DNA of 64,000 nt from Erwinia_E haradaeae_C (lineage in GTDB: Bacteria; Pseudomonadota; Gammaproteobacteria; Enterobacterales; Enterobacteriaceae). Made by a program: the position numbers and the translations under genes. The notes beneath the pieces are model-generated. The model saw nothing but the letters and a program-made list of their open reading frames with translations. It did not search any database and was not told the DNA's origin. Where the stretch lies: assembly GCF_900698995.1 (NCBI RefSeq), contig NZ_LR217735.1:806001-870000 (forward strand). The letters run 5' to 3'. Below are positions 40,292 through 50,051 of this stretch, one piece after another; within the stretch, counting starts at the first letter, position 1, and each line of letters opens with the position of its first letter.

Positions 40292-41121
40292 TAATTTATA
40301 TATACACGCAACATCATCAGAAAAATTGGATTGTGCTAAAATAATATATCTATACTAAAATATGCTTAAATAACCACTATAATAATATATTTATTATTTT
40401 ATATAATCTTTTCTTGATTACTATATAGCACAAATAATTCATAATAATAATAAAAATTACTTAATAGTATATTAGTTAGATAATATTAATAAGAACTGAT
40501 AACACTATATACATTCTATGATTAATAAAATAAAATTTTGATAAAATAGTTTATTTTTTGAAATGAAATACTAATACGCATTCAGAGTTTTTACGCGTAT
40601 AGTATACGTTGTATTCTGTATACTTTATTTTAATCAAAACTATAGTTACAAATATTTTTTGGACCTTATAAAATATATATTACATAAATAAATCTGACTA
40701 TGTTATAAATAGAGGTGTATATTTTTATACATTTTATTTAGTACAATCAAATCAATCAAGCAACACCTAATATATGATATAATATCATTATATAAATTAA
40801 AATTTTATATCCTTGCGTTATAAGCTCTATGATTAGATAGATCTTATATGCTAGAAAAACTACCATAAATATTATTATGCTTTACATTACACATAATTAC
40901 ATTATCACGTTCTGATTTGTATATCACAACAAAAGATTGTACAATAATTTTTATCTATTATAAAAAAGAAAAAGTTATACTTTTATTATCGCATACTTTG
41001 TCAATCTCACTAAATCAATATGCACAAAGAAAGAAATTCTTGATCACGTAATTTATATACTTGGCTAATGTTTTTGGAACAATTTGCTTTTTAAAAGAAT
41101 CTTATTACGCATATATAACTC
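40292..41121. other. gene-free gap between convergent sstT and mdlB
   Basis: About 830 bp, A/T-rich throughout. In E. coli glnK-amtB lie beyond mdlB; neither is visible. Short inverted repeats occur near 40590-40625 but no clear terminator. Confidence 0.45.
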
Positions 41122-42876
41122 TCACGTAATTGCACACTCTGCACTGACTAACTGCAAACGATACATTTGCCAATATCTACCTCGCATTGCTAATAATGTT
41201 TGATGGTTACCTTTCTCGACTATCTGACCTCGATGTAATACAAGAATAGTATCTGCTTCAATAATCGTTGAAAGTCGATGAGCAATAACTACTAATGTAG
41301 TATGCTGTCGAACTAAACATAACGCTTTTTGAATCGCTTGTTCTGTTCCAGAATCAATATTAGCAGTCGCTTCATCTAAAATCAGTATCTGTGGGATAAT
41401 AACTAACACCCTTGCTATCGCTAATAGTTGCTTTTGCCCAATAGATAAACAGTTACCTTGCTCTCCTAGCTCTGTAAAAATACCTTGAGGCATAGAACGT
41501 GCTAGGTCATCTAATTGCACTGCACTTAATACATCCCATACTGCCTGCTCAGTAATATCTCTACCTAAGCTCACATTAGAAAACAAAGTATCTGCTAGAA
41601 CTACCGGATCCTGCTGAACCATTGCTATACTATTTCTTAATGCAGAATGACTTAACGAAGAAATCGATCTGCTATCAAGATATATCTCACCATCACTTAG
41701 AGGATAATACCCCATTAACAAATTGGCTAATGTACTTTTGCCGCTTCCAGTTTGTCCAACTAATGCCACAAAATGACGCTCTGGTATTGATATGTTAATT
41801 TTTTTTAACACAGGATAACCAGAACGATAACTAAATGTAAGATTAAAAATATCAATTTTTCCACCACTTAATGGCTGAATATCTTTACCATAAGGCTGAC
41901 AAGGTGAATCCATTAGTTCAAAAATTCTCTCACCTGCTACAGCAGCCTGCTGCAAAATAGACTGCTGCGTAGTAATCTCAATTAGTGGCTCATTAAGACG
42001 AGACAAATAATTAATAAAAGCATATAGAATTCCAACTTCTATTGTACTATCTGAGGAACAGCCATATAACATCATTAACCCGCATAATATTAACGCAGAG
42101 AAAAGACTCAGAAGAGGTCTTAATAAAAACCCTTCTAATCGGATAATATCCATGCGTGCCCTGTAATGTAAGTGGCTAGCCTTACCCATGCGCTTACCAA
42201 AACGATCTTGTTGACGAAATTGCTGGATAATGCTCATGCCATTAATAACTTCATTAAAACCATTATTAATGTCCGCCAAACAACTCCGTAACCGTCGAAC
42301 AATCGGTGTACTATGACGTTGATATATTAACATAACTGTTAGAACTGCTGGAAAAATAGTGATTGCCATTAAAGCCATGCGCCAATTAAGAGTAAACATT
42401 GCTATGAGCATAGATCCAACTAGAGCGGCACTACGCAGTGCAGTCGAAACCACAGTTACATACAGATCCCGTACTACCTCAGTATCATTAGTAACCCTAG
42501 AGATAATTTGACCAACAGGTTGTGTATCAAACGCACTTAGTGGCTGACGCAAAGCTGCATCCATAACATTAGTACGCAAATGTTGTACAACGCCCACTGC
42601 AATTTGGTTAAACCACAATGCCTGCCAATAATACAGCAATGCCGCAAATACCTGCAGCAAGAGATAACTTATAATAATTACGCCAGAAAAAAAATTAAAA
42701 GGCATATGACGTTCATCAATTTGATCAATAAAACAGCTAATTAACACTGATCCTAATACTTCAGATCCAGCTGCAACCCATAACATAACTACCGCCCAGC
42801 AAAGTGATTTTTTCCATGGGGCGCCATAAGACAAAAGGCGTTTAATAGTTGGCCAGAGCCGAATAGAATTACTCAC
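41122..42876 (-). CDS. mdlB: multidrug-like ABC exporter subunit MdlB
   Basis: Half-transporter (six membrane helices plus ATPase) that pairs with MdlA. It is 584 residues (E. coli 593), with the membrane domain over about 1-315, Walker A GQTGSGKST, the variant signature LSIGQKQLLAIAR as in E. coli MdlB, Walker B ILILDEATANID and the H-loop IAHRLST. The start is GTG within an 8-bp overlap with the mdlA stop (GTGAGTAA). The substrate is unknown in E. coli too. It follows decR-mdlA in the E. coli order. Confidence 0.95.
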   Translation of the reverse strand: MSNSIRLWPTIKRLLSYGAPWKKSLCWAVVMLWVAAGSEVLGSVLISCFIDQIDERHMPFNFFSGVIIISYLLLQVFAALLYYWQALWFNQIAVGVVQHLRTNVMDAALRQPLSAFDTQPVGQIISRVTNDTEVVRDLYVTVVSTALRSAALVGSMLIAMFTLNWRMALMAITIFPAVLTVMLIYQRHSTPIVRRLRSCLADINNGFNEVINGMSIIQQFRQQDRFGKRMGKASHLHYRARMDIIRLEGFLLRPLLSLFSALILCGLMMLYGCSSDSTIEVGILYAFINYLSRLNEPLIEITTQQSILQQAAVAGERIFELMDSPCQPYGKDIQPLSGGKIDIFNLTFSYRSGYPVLKKINISIPERHFVALVGQTGSGKSTLANLLMGYYPLSDGEIYLDSRSISSLSHSALRNSIAMVQQDPVVLADTLFSNVSLGRDITEQAVWDVLSAVQLDDLARSMPQGIFTELGEQGNCLSIGQKQLLAIARVLVIIPQILILDEATANIDSGTEQAIQKALCLVRQHTTLVVIAHRLSTIIEADTILVLHRGQIVEKGNHQTLLAMRGRYWQMYRLQLVSAECAIT

Positions 42877-44638
42877 GAGGTACTCTACATGTTATATTAT
42901 CTTGACCCAGTTCTTCTTCTAACTGCTGATAACGATACATCTCTCGATACCAACCTTTTCTCGAGGTTAACTGTTGATGATCTCCACGCTGTATTACTGT
43001 GCCATTCTTTAATACTAAAATTTCACTCGCCTCAGATAAAACAGATAAACGGTGAGCTGTAATAATTACTGTACGTTTTTCTCCCCAATGTCGTAAGTTA
43101 TGCATAATTTTATACTCAGTTCGACCATCTACAGCAGAGAGAGCATCATCTAATATAAGAATTTCAGCATTTAATAATAATGCTCGAGCAATAGCAATCC
43201 GTTGCTTTTGTCCGCCAGAAAGCATTATTCCACGCTCACCAACTTCTGTATCATACCCCTGAGGTAAATGTAATATATCTTCATGAACATGAGCAAGGCG
43301 AGCTACATACTCAATATCATACTGTGTAGCTGCAGGACTACCTAATGCAATATTCTGCGCCACACTGTCAGAAAATAAAAATGGGGTCTGACTGACTACT
43401 GCCAACCTACTACGCCAAATATCTAAACGTAACTCAGATAGGGAAGTATTATGAAACTGAATGTCACCGAAATCAATGTCGAAATGACGTTGAATTAAAC
43501 TCAAAAAAGTGCTTTTTCCTGATCCGGTTGGCCCGCATAAACCAAGCATTTGTCCTGGCTGAATAGTGATACTTAAATCAAATAATGCAATTTTATTACA
43601 GTTAGGATAACAAAATCTCTGAATAGAAATTTTTAAAAAACCGCGCTCCTTTGGTAATGTTTTTTTACCATCAGGAACTACTGGCGCTTCTTCCAGCAAA
43701 GCATAAATCCGACTCCAAGCTGCACTACCACGTTCTACAATATTAAACATCCACGCAAATGCTAACATTGGCCAGATCATCAAACCAAGGTACATTATGA
43801 AACTAGTTAGCTGACCAAGAGTCATAGATCCATGCCAAACCATCCAGCTACCCCCAACAACCGCCAAAAGACTTGATATTGCCACAAAAAGATAAATTGT
43901 TGGATCAAAGCGCGCATCAATGCGGGCTGCTCGTAAATTTTGATCTCCTGTATCTTTCGCAATAATAGCAAATTTCTCTGATTGATGACCTTCTAGACCG
44001 AATGCTTTAATCATTCGGATACTACTTAGACTTTCTTGAGTTTGATCATTTAATGACGAAAAAGCAGCTTGCACCTTTTTAAAACGCTTATGTAATTGCT
44101 GTCCGTAACATTTTATTATACATGCCATGATAGGCATCGGAATCAAAGCTAATAAAGTAAGACTCAAGCTAATTTGATGAATCATAACTACCAAAACTGT
44201 GAACCCCATAACTACAGAATCCACCAAAGTTAAAAATCCCTCTCCAGCAGCAAACACCACACAATCTACATCATTAGTGGCCCGTGCAATCAAATCACCA
44301 GTTCTATGACGTAAATAAAAAGCAGGGTTCTGTCGACTGAGCTTCTGATAAAAACCATCACGCAGTTCTACCGCGAGATGATAAGAAGCTCCAAACAATA
44401 ACACACGCCACATATAATGGAGAAAATATACAATAATCGCTGTAAGTAACATTACAACAATCCACTTTATGAGCTGGAAATTGCTAAAACCCCCTTGCTT
44501 AACACCATCTACAATTTTACCGACAATATGCGGTGGAAAAAGTTTAAGCACAGCAATTATAAGTAGAAGCAAAACAGCACCAAGATAACGGCGCCACTCT
44601 CGCAAAAAATACCAACTTAATTGGCTAAACAATTGCAC
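42869..44638 (-). CDS. mdlA: multidrug-like ABC exporter subunit MdlA
   Basis: Partner half-transporter of MdlB. It is 589 residues (E. coli 590), with a six-helix membrane domain, Walker A GPTGSGKST, the canonical signature LSGGQKQRIAIARAL and Walker B ILILDDALSAVD, where the catalytic glutamate position is Asp as in E. coli. It begins at GTG (MQLFSQLSW matches the family N terminus). Heterodimers of this type often have one degenerate ATP site, here in MdlA. Confidence 0.95.
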   Translation of the reverse strand: MQLFSQLSWYFLREWRRYLGAVLLLLIIAVLKLFPPHIVGKIVDGVKQGGFSNFQLIKWIVVMLLTAIIVYFLHYMWRVLLFGASYHLAVELRDGFYQKLSRQNPAFYLRHRTGDLIARATNDVDCVVFAAGEGFLTLVDSVVMGFTVLVVMIHQISLSLTLLALIPMPIMACIIKCYGQQLHKRFKKVQAAFSSLNDQTQESLSSIRMIKAFGLEGHQSEKFAIIAKDTGDQNLRAARIDARFDPTIYLFVAISSLLAVVGGSWMVWHGSMTLGQLTSFIMYLGLMIWPMLAFAWMFNIVERGSAAWSRIYALLEEAPVVPDGKKTLPKERGFLKISIQRFCYPNCNKIALFDLSITIQPGQMLGLCGPTGSGKSTFLSLIQRHFDIDFGDIQFHNTSLSELRLDIWRSRLAVVSQTPFLFSDSVAQNIALGSPAATQYDIEYVARLAHVHEDILHLPQGYDTEVGERGIMLSGGQKQRIAIARALLLNAEILILDDALSAVDGRTEYKIMHNLRHWGEKRTVIITAHRLSVLSEASEILVLKNGTVIQRGDHQQLTSRKGWYREMYRYQQLEEELGQDNITCRVPRE

Positions 44639-44687
44639 TAGAAAAAATCCTGATTATCAACTGAATTAGCAAGATTAAAACCACCAC

Positions 44688-45161
44688 TTAAATAGAAACC
44701 GGTAAAGCAGTAGTGTATTTTATTTCTTCCATAGCAAAACTTGAAGTTACATCAAGCAAAGCAGGAACTCCATTGAGTAGTTTTTTGTAAAAAAAATCAT
44801 AACTTTTTATATTAGCCACTTGCACTCTCAAGAAATAATCGTACTCCCCAGCCATACGATACAAACCCATAACTTCTGGCATCGCTTTTACTACACTAAC
44901 AAACTGATAAAACCAGTCTCGACTATGCTGATTAGTTTTAATTAAAACAAAAACAGTAACATCAAGACCTAACTTCTTGCTATCTAGAAGCGCTACTCGT
45001 GCCCGAATATAACCTTCATCCTCTAATCTTTTCAAACGTTTCCAACAAGGGGTTGTTGTAAGACAGATGCGCTCTGCTAAGACGTGTAAAGACAAAGTAC
45101 AATCCTGTTGTAAAAAGTTTAACAATAAACGATCTTTTTTATCCAGCATTATCGGTAGCAA
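44688..45161 (-). CDS. decR: Lrp/AsnC-family transcriptional regulator DecR
   Basis: Homolog of E. coli DecR (YbaO), the cysteine-responsive activator of cysteine detoxification. The 157-residue product has an N-terminal helix-turn-helix (about 26-50, LAERICLTTTPCWKRLKRLE) and a C-terminal RAM/AsnC ligand domain with MAGEYDYFLRV. AAAAGGAG lies 6 nt before a TTG at 45161, which I take as the start; the ATG at 45149 corresponds to the E. coli start. It is upstream of mdlAB, as in E. coli, and divergent from an EamA transporter. Confidence 0.93.
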   Translation of the reverse strand: MLPIMLDKKDRLLLNFLQQDCTLSLHVLAERICLTTTPCWKRLKRLEDEGYIRARVALLDSKKLGLDVTVFVLIKTNQHSRDWFYQFVSVVKAMPEVMGLYRMAGEYDYFLRVQVANIKSYDFFYKKLLNGVPALLDVTSSFAMEEIKYTTALPVSI

Positions 45162-45269
45162 AATATTCTCCTTTTAATTATCTTAGAAGTGTGATTTTAG
45201 CAACCTTTTCTCCTAATATCTCGTTAGTCTAATCTATATACTAAACTTACTACACACATAGGAGGAAGG

Positions 45270-46172
45270 ATGAACAGAAAAATTTATCATAACCTTTTAA
45301 TAATAGGTTTATTTATAACTGTTTGTCTTACCTGGGGTACAACATGGATAGCCATGAAAATTATCGTCTCTACAGTACCACCTGTTTTTGCTACCGGACT
45401 AAGATTCCTTTGCGCTGCTCCATTATTATTGATTCTGGCTTACTATAAAAAAGCCCCATTATTATTTCCATCTGGTCAATTTGGTTTTCAGTTATGCGTT
45501 ACATTGTTCTATTTTGCCATACCTTTTACTTTAATGCTTTATGGCGAACGTTATACTTCTTCTGGTCTAGCATCTATTATTTTTGCTACAATGCCAGCTG
45601 CTGTTTTAACATTATCCTTGATTATACTAAGAGAGCGCGCGACTGTACGACAAATACTTGGCTTAGCTATCAGCATTGTAACCTTAAGTATTATTTTATG
45701 GTATGAAGGCCATTCCAGCATACAAAATCAACGATATGGCATAATAGCACTCTTAATAGCAGTACTTATGCATGCTGTTATGTATGTCCAATGTAAAAAA
45801 CGTTGTGTTGGAATTTCTATTCTTAGCTATAATGCCTTACCTTCTTTAGGTGCTGGTATACTACTAACAACGCTTGGATTAAGTGAATCACCTAATTTTC
45901 ATGCATTTACTTTACAATCACTTTTATCAATAAGTTACCTAGGTATTGTTGCTGGTGTTGGAGGAGTTCTAGCATATTTTGCTTTACAACAAATTACTCA
46001 GCCCTTTAAAGCATCTTTAGTTTTTATGATTTTTCCAATAATTGCAGTAATACTAGACAATATAATTAACGGAAGTAGCATTAGTTATCAATCCATAATC
46101 TTGCTAATTCCTTTTCTACTTGGAATGATCCTTATATTACATCGTTATCCTCAAAGACCTAACGCTTTATGA
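45270..46172 (+). CDS. EamA/DMT-family inner-membrane transporter
   Basis: Drug/metabolite transporter superfamily protein of 300 residues with about ten membrane helices in two EamA repeats (residues about 10-143 and 155-293). The N-terminal LTWGTTWIAMKIIV is the usual first-helix signature of amino-acid and metabolite exporters. The start ATG has an exceptionally strong AGGAGGAAGG site. It is divergent from decR across 108 bp, so DecR may regulate it. An amino-acid export role is possible but the substrate cannot be read from the sequence. An AGACCTAA/TTAGGTCT inverted repeat straddles its stop. Confidence 0.88.
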   Translation: MNRKIYHNLLIIGLFITVCLTWGTTWIAMKIIVSTVPPVFATGLRFLCAAPLLLILAYYKKAPLLFPSGQFGFQLCVTLFYFAIPFTLMLYGERYTSSGLASIIFATMPAAVLTLSLIILRERATVRQILGLAISIVTLSIILWYEGHSSIQNQRYGIIALLIAVLMHAVMYVQCKKRCVGISILSYNALPSLGAGILLTTLGLSESPNFHAFTLQSLLSISYLGIVAGVGGVLAYFALQQITQPFKASLVFMIFPIIAVILDNIINGSSISYQSIILLIPFLLGMILILHRYPQRPNAL

Positions 46173-49029
46173 GCTCATTAGGTCTAAAAAATATTCTCTT
46201 AACTTAACATAATTGCTCATACCTAAGTGCCTCCAACACAAAATAATCATACTAGGTAAATAGTTCATAATTTGTCTGCTTAAATCTTACCAGACCAACG
46301 CGTAAGATTTTATAGTTGTAGCATATAAAATTATTTATATCTCTCTATTATTCTACCTGCTTTAAATTTATGTAAAGTATGAACAATTAGGTAAAAATTA
46401 TTGATGAGCTCGCGATAACGTTTATTTAACATGCTGCCTTTATTATCTAATTATTTATTTTATTTACTCTTTAAGTTAGATTAATAGTAAATAAAATAAT
46501 AATCTTACTCATTAAATCGAGAAAAGCGTGCCTTAGAGAGGTGTTGATTGCATGTATTACACTAAATTATAATTAAAATTATACGGTAGACAGCAACCTA
46601 TTACTTGTCTTTTATTATATTACAGAAAACAACCAAAACAAAAATAATATTGATTTATAATTGGTCAGTTGATATTAATTCAAATAATAAAGGTCTTAAT
46701 GAAGATAATTAATAAAAAAATTATAAAAATTTTTTATATAATGCTTAAAGATACCAATTAAAAATAATTAAGAAAATAAAACGCTTAAAGAACAAAAAAC
46801 ACATCAGCTAAGCTCTTCCATAAAATTAGATAAACAATCATAATCAGTACAAAAACAACTATACTTCTCTACACCAAGGATCTGACGCACATATTTTTTA
46901 AAATAACACTATTTTCGCTTTTAATAAAATGTAAAAAATATCATTGCAATTCTTATCAAGAACTAAACTGTATTTTTTGGTTAATCAGAACTAGCATGAT
47001 AATAAAAATTATAGTATGATTAAAATAATTTTCTTTTTCTTTAAAATATTTAATAAAAAAAATTTAATAATAAACGAATTTAGAAAATAAGATAACTGCT
47101 TAAAAAAACCATTTAAAAATGCAATAGAATTTTATTCTTACTAGCATTACCACTAATCACTGTATCATAAATTGTCTGCAATAATATTGCAGACATCATA
47201 GAGTCAATGAATAATATTTATTATAACGCTAGAACAGAAAATAATATTCAGTAATTTTTAGTAGAAAATATTATAATTCGAATATATGTAGACTACAGGG
47301 ATAGCTAAAATTCTTAATTAATTATTATTCTAGCAATTTACCTATCTTAAATAAAACTAAAAAAGAACGGGATGCATCTATAATAAAGAAAATAATCAAA
47401 TAGAAAAAATTTCTTTTAATTCTAATCCTGAGGATCTATTTAATTTAAAGAAAAACCTACGAGCTTACTGCTCTACTAAAAACTAGTCATGCATTCTTAA
47501 ATGACATTATCGCAAGATATAAGCATAATATTATCGCATTATACCAACAATCATTATCAAATTAAATGCTTGCTATTTTCTTTTCTATTATTTTTCTATT
47601 ATATTTAAAAATTTATTTTGTTTTTATGTAAATTAATAATTTTCTCTGCAAATCTATTCCACAAAATCACAAAATACTAGTTCACATTAAAAATCTTTAC
47701 ATACAAAATATAATTAAAAAATTAAAAGAATCGCTTTTCAGCGTATTAATTTTACAAATTTCTACAATAATCTAATAATAAATAACAAGGTATATTTTTA
47801 TATAGATACATAACATAAATGATAAAAATATGAGAATATAATACCTTCTTTCTTTTCAACACTATTATATAATATAGAAAAATTCCTAACATGCAAAAAT
47901 CATAATCATGCTAACGATTGTTATCATATGTAAGATATATCATCATATTTTATTTAATTGAATTATCTAAACGTTAAATAGTTGCAAATAAATTTTCTAA
48001 TATGCAATTGAAGTAATATATAGCAGAATTTTATAATCTAATATTAGATTATATTTACACAGAAAGTATGTAAGTATATATATTTTGTATAATTTTATTT
48101 ATAAGAATGGTTCATTTTTTATAAAAACCTCTCGTCACTTTTGTTACATGTTATTATATTATATATTATTATTCAATTTTATAATTATGATAAAAAGATA
48201 GCAATCATTGTATAAATTATTCAAGAAATAAGAAGTAATATTACATACGACATATGGGGTAGATATAAATATATAATGTTATAGACATATTGTATTCCAC
48301 TATGTTATATGCAGAAATTATTTATAGTACATATAGACTAAATCTATCGATTGCACTTATCTTCGTCCTGAGTTAATCAAAAAAGTTATAAAATTTTTTC
48401 CAATATTCAGAACAACTAAAAACTTAATCTTGAAAAACTTTTTATATGCACCAATCACGAAAATGTTAACAAGAACAACAGTATACTCAATGGATATTGA
48501 CATTGAAATAAAAATGACATAACAGTTCTAACATAATCTATCTAAATATATGTTACAAAGAACAACTTTATAGAGTTTTATTCTGAATAACAAAATCATT
48601 ATAAATGTTCTATATTTTTTCTAAAAAATTCAATTTTTCTAAACAATTCAATATTAAAATCATTAAAATAGTTATCAAAATAAAAACTTATAATTAAGTG
48701 CATCATCTGGCAGTCCATAGAATGCAATAGATTTTATTACATCGAGTAGTAAAAACCAGCACAATTAATATTATCAATATAACTCATATTAATGAAAAAT
48801 ATTTCTAAATAAGTCCAAAAATACTTTTTATTATTATATTGTTAATACATTGTGAAAAAATTTAAAAATTTATATGATTTATCATGCCCAACTGGTAACG
48901 TTATATACAATCATGTATATCGACTCTCTGCTGGGTACATTAAAAATTAGATAACAACCTTCCAGAAGTAACGTTTTCTTAAGATAACTTTTAAAAATAA
49001 AATATAGCTATTATTATCAAGGTCATTCA
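46173..49029. other. 2.86-kb gene-free region, the longest in the window
   Basis: No frame of note on either strand. In E. coli ampG and bolA lie upstream of cyoA; neither is recognisable. Two less AT-rich patches (about 46400-46440 and 46515-46565) may be old gene remains but cannot be assigned. The final 120 bp before cyoA are slightly GC-richer and probably hold its promoter and leader. Confidence 0.5.
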
Positions 49030-49971
49030 ATGAAACTTAGCGTATACAATAAAAAGATAAAAATTCTGTCATTAACCACAATGGTATTAATTTTTTTATT
49101 ATCTAGTGGTTGCGATGTTACACTACTAAACCCTAAAGGGCAGATAGCTATAGAACAACGCTCGTTAATTATCACAGCTTTTTGTGTAATGATGATAGTT
49201 GTTATCCCAGCGATTATCTTATCTATAGTATTTGCCTATAGATATCGAGAATCTAATACAACTGCAATATATAACCCAGACTGGGAAAATTCCAAAACAA
49301 TAGAAGCTGTAGTATGGATTGTACCTATTGTAATAATTATATTCCTTGGTATTCTTACATGGAAGTCTACTCATCTACTTGAGCCGAGAAATTCACTAAA
49401 ATCACATATTAACCCTATCACTATTGAAGTAGTTGCGCTCGATTGGAAATGGTTATTTATTTATCCTAAACAAGGCATTGCCACTGTTAATGAAATAGTT
49501 TTTCCGGTAAATTGTCCTATACATTTCAAAATTACCTCAGATACTGTAATGAACTCTTTTTTTATCCCAACTCTTGGCAGTCAAATGTATGCAATGCCTG
49601 GAATGCAAACACAGTTACATTTAATTGCTAATGAAGTAGGCAAATTTAGTGGAATCTCTTCTAATTATAGCGGCAATGGATTCTCCAAGATGAAATTCCA
49701 AGCTATTGCTACTAATAATTTTAGTGAATTTAACCAGTGGATATCGAAAGCTAAGCAATCCTCGAAAACTTTAATGAACATAGATGATGTTAAGTATTTA
49801 GGTTCATTAAAAAATGATAATTCTGTTCAGTTTTTTTCACATGTAAAACCAGAACTGTTTAAAAATATCATTCATCAATTCGATTTAAAGAATAAAGGAG
49901 ATATAACAATTCCTCCTAAAATAAATGTCAATCCTGTTAATATGAAATTATATAATACAAACCCTATTTAG
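49030..49971 (+). CDS. cyoA: cytochrome bo3 ubiquinol oxidase subunit II
   Basis: Lipoprotein subunit of the proton-pumping quinol oxidase. It is 313 residues (E. coli 315). The signal peptide ends in the lipobox LSSGC with lipidated Cys28; two membrane helices follow (about 44-68 and 92-112), then a periplasmic cupredoxin domain with DWKWLFIYP. The CuA ligands are absent, as expected for a quinol oxidase. ATG start with AAGG upstream. First gene of cyoABCDE. Confidence 0.96.
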   Translation: MKLSVYNKKIKILSLTTMVLIFLLSSGCDVTLLNPKGQIAIEQRSLIITAFCVMMIVVIPAIILSIVFAYRYRESNTTAIYNPDWENSKTIEAVVWIVPIVIIIFLGILTWKSTHLLEPRNSLKSHINPITIEVVALDWKWLFIYPKQGIATVNEIVFPVNCPIHFKITSDTVMNSFFIPTLGSQMYAMPGMQTQLHLIANEVGKFSGISSNYSGNGFSKMKFQAIATNNFSEFNQWISKAKQSSKTLMNIDDVKYLGSLKNDNSVQFFSHVKPELFKNIIHQFDLKNKGDITIPPKINVNPVNMKLYNTNPI

Positions 49972-50051
49972 AGCTTAAAGTTAAATTAACTTAGTAACAT
50001 ACCACAAATAATATCTACTCTATATCGCGCGAAATAATGAGGAAATACACG

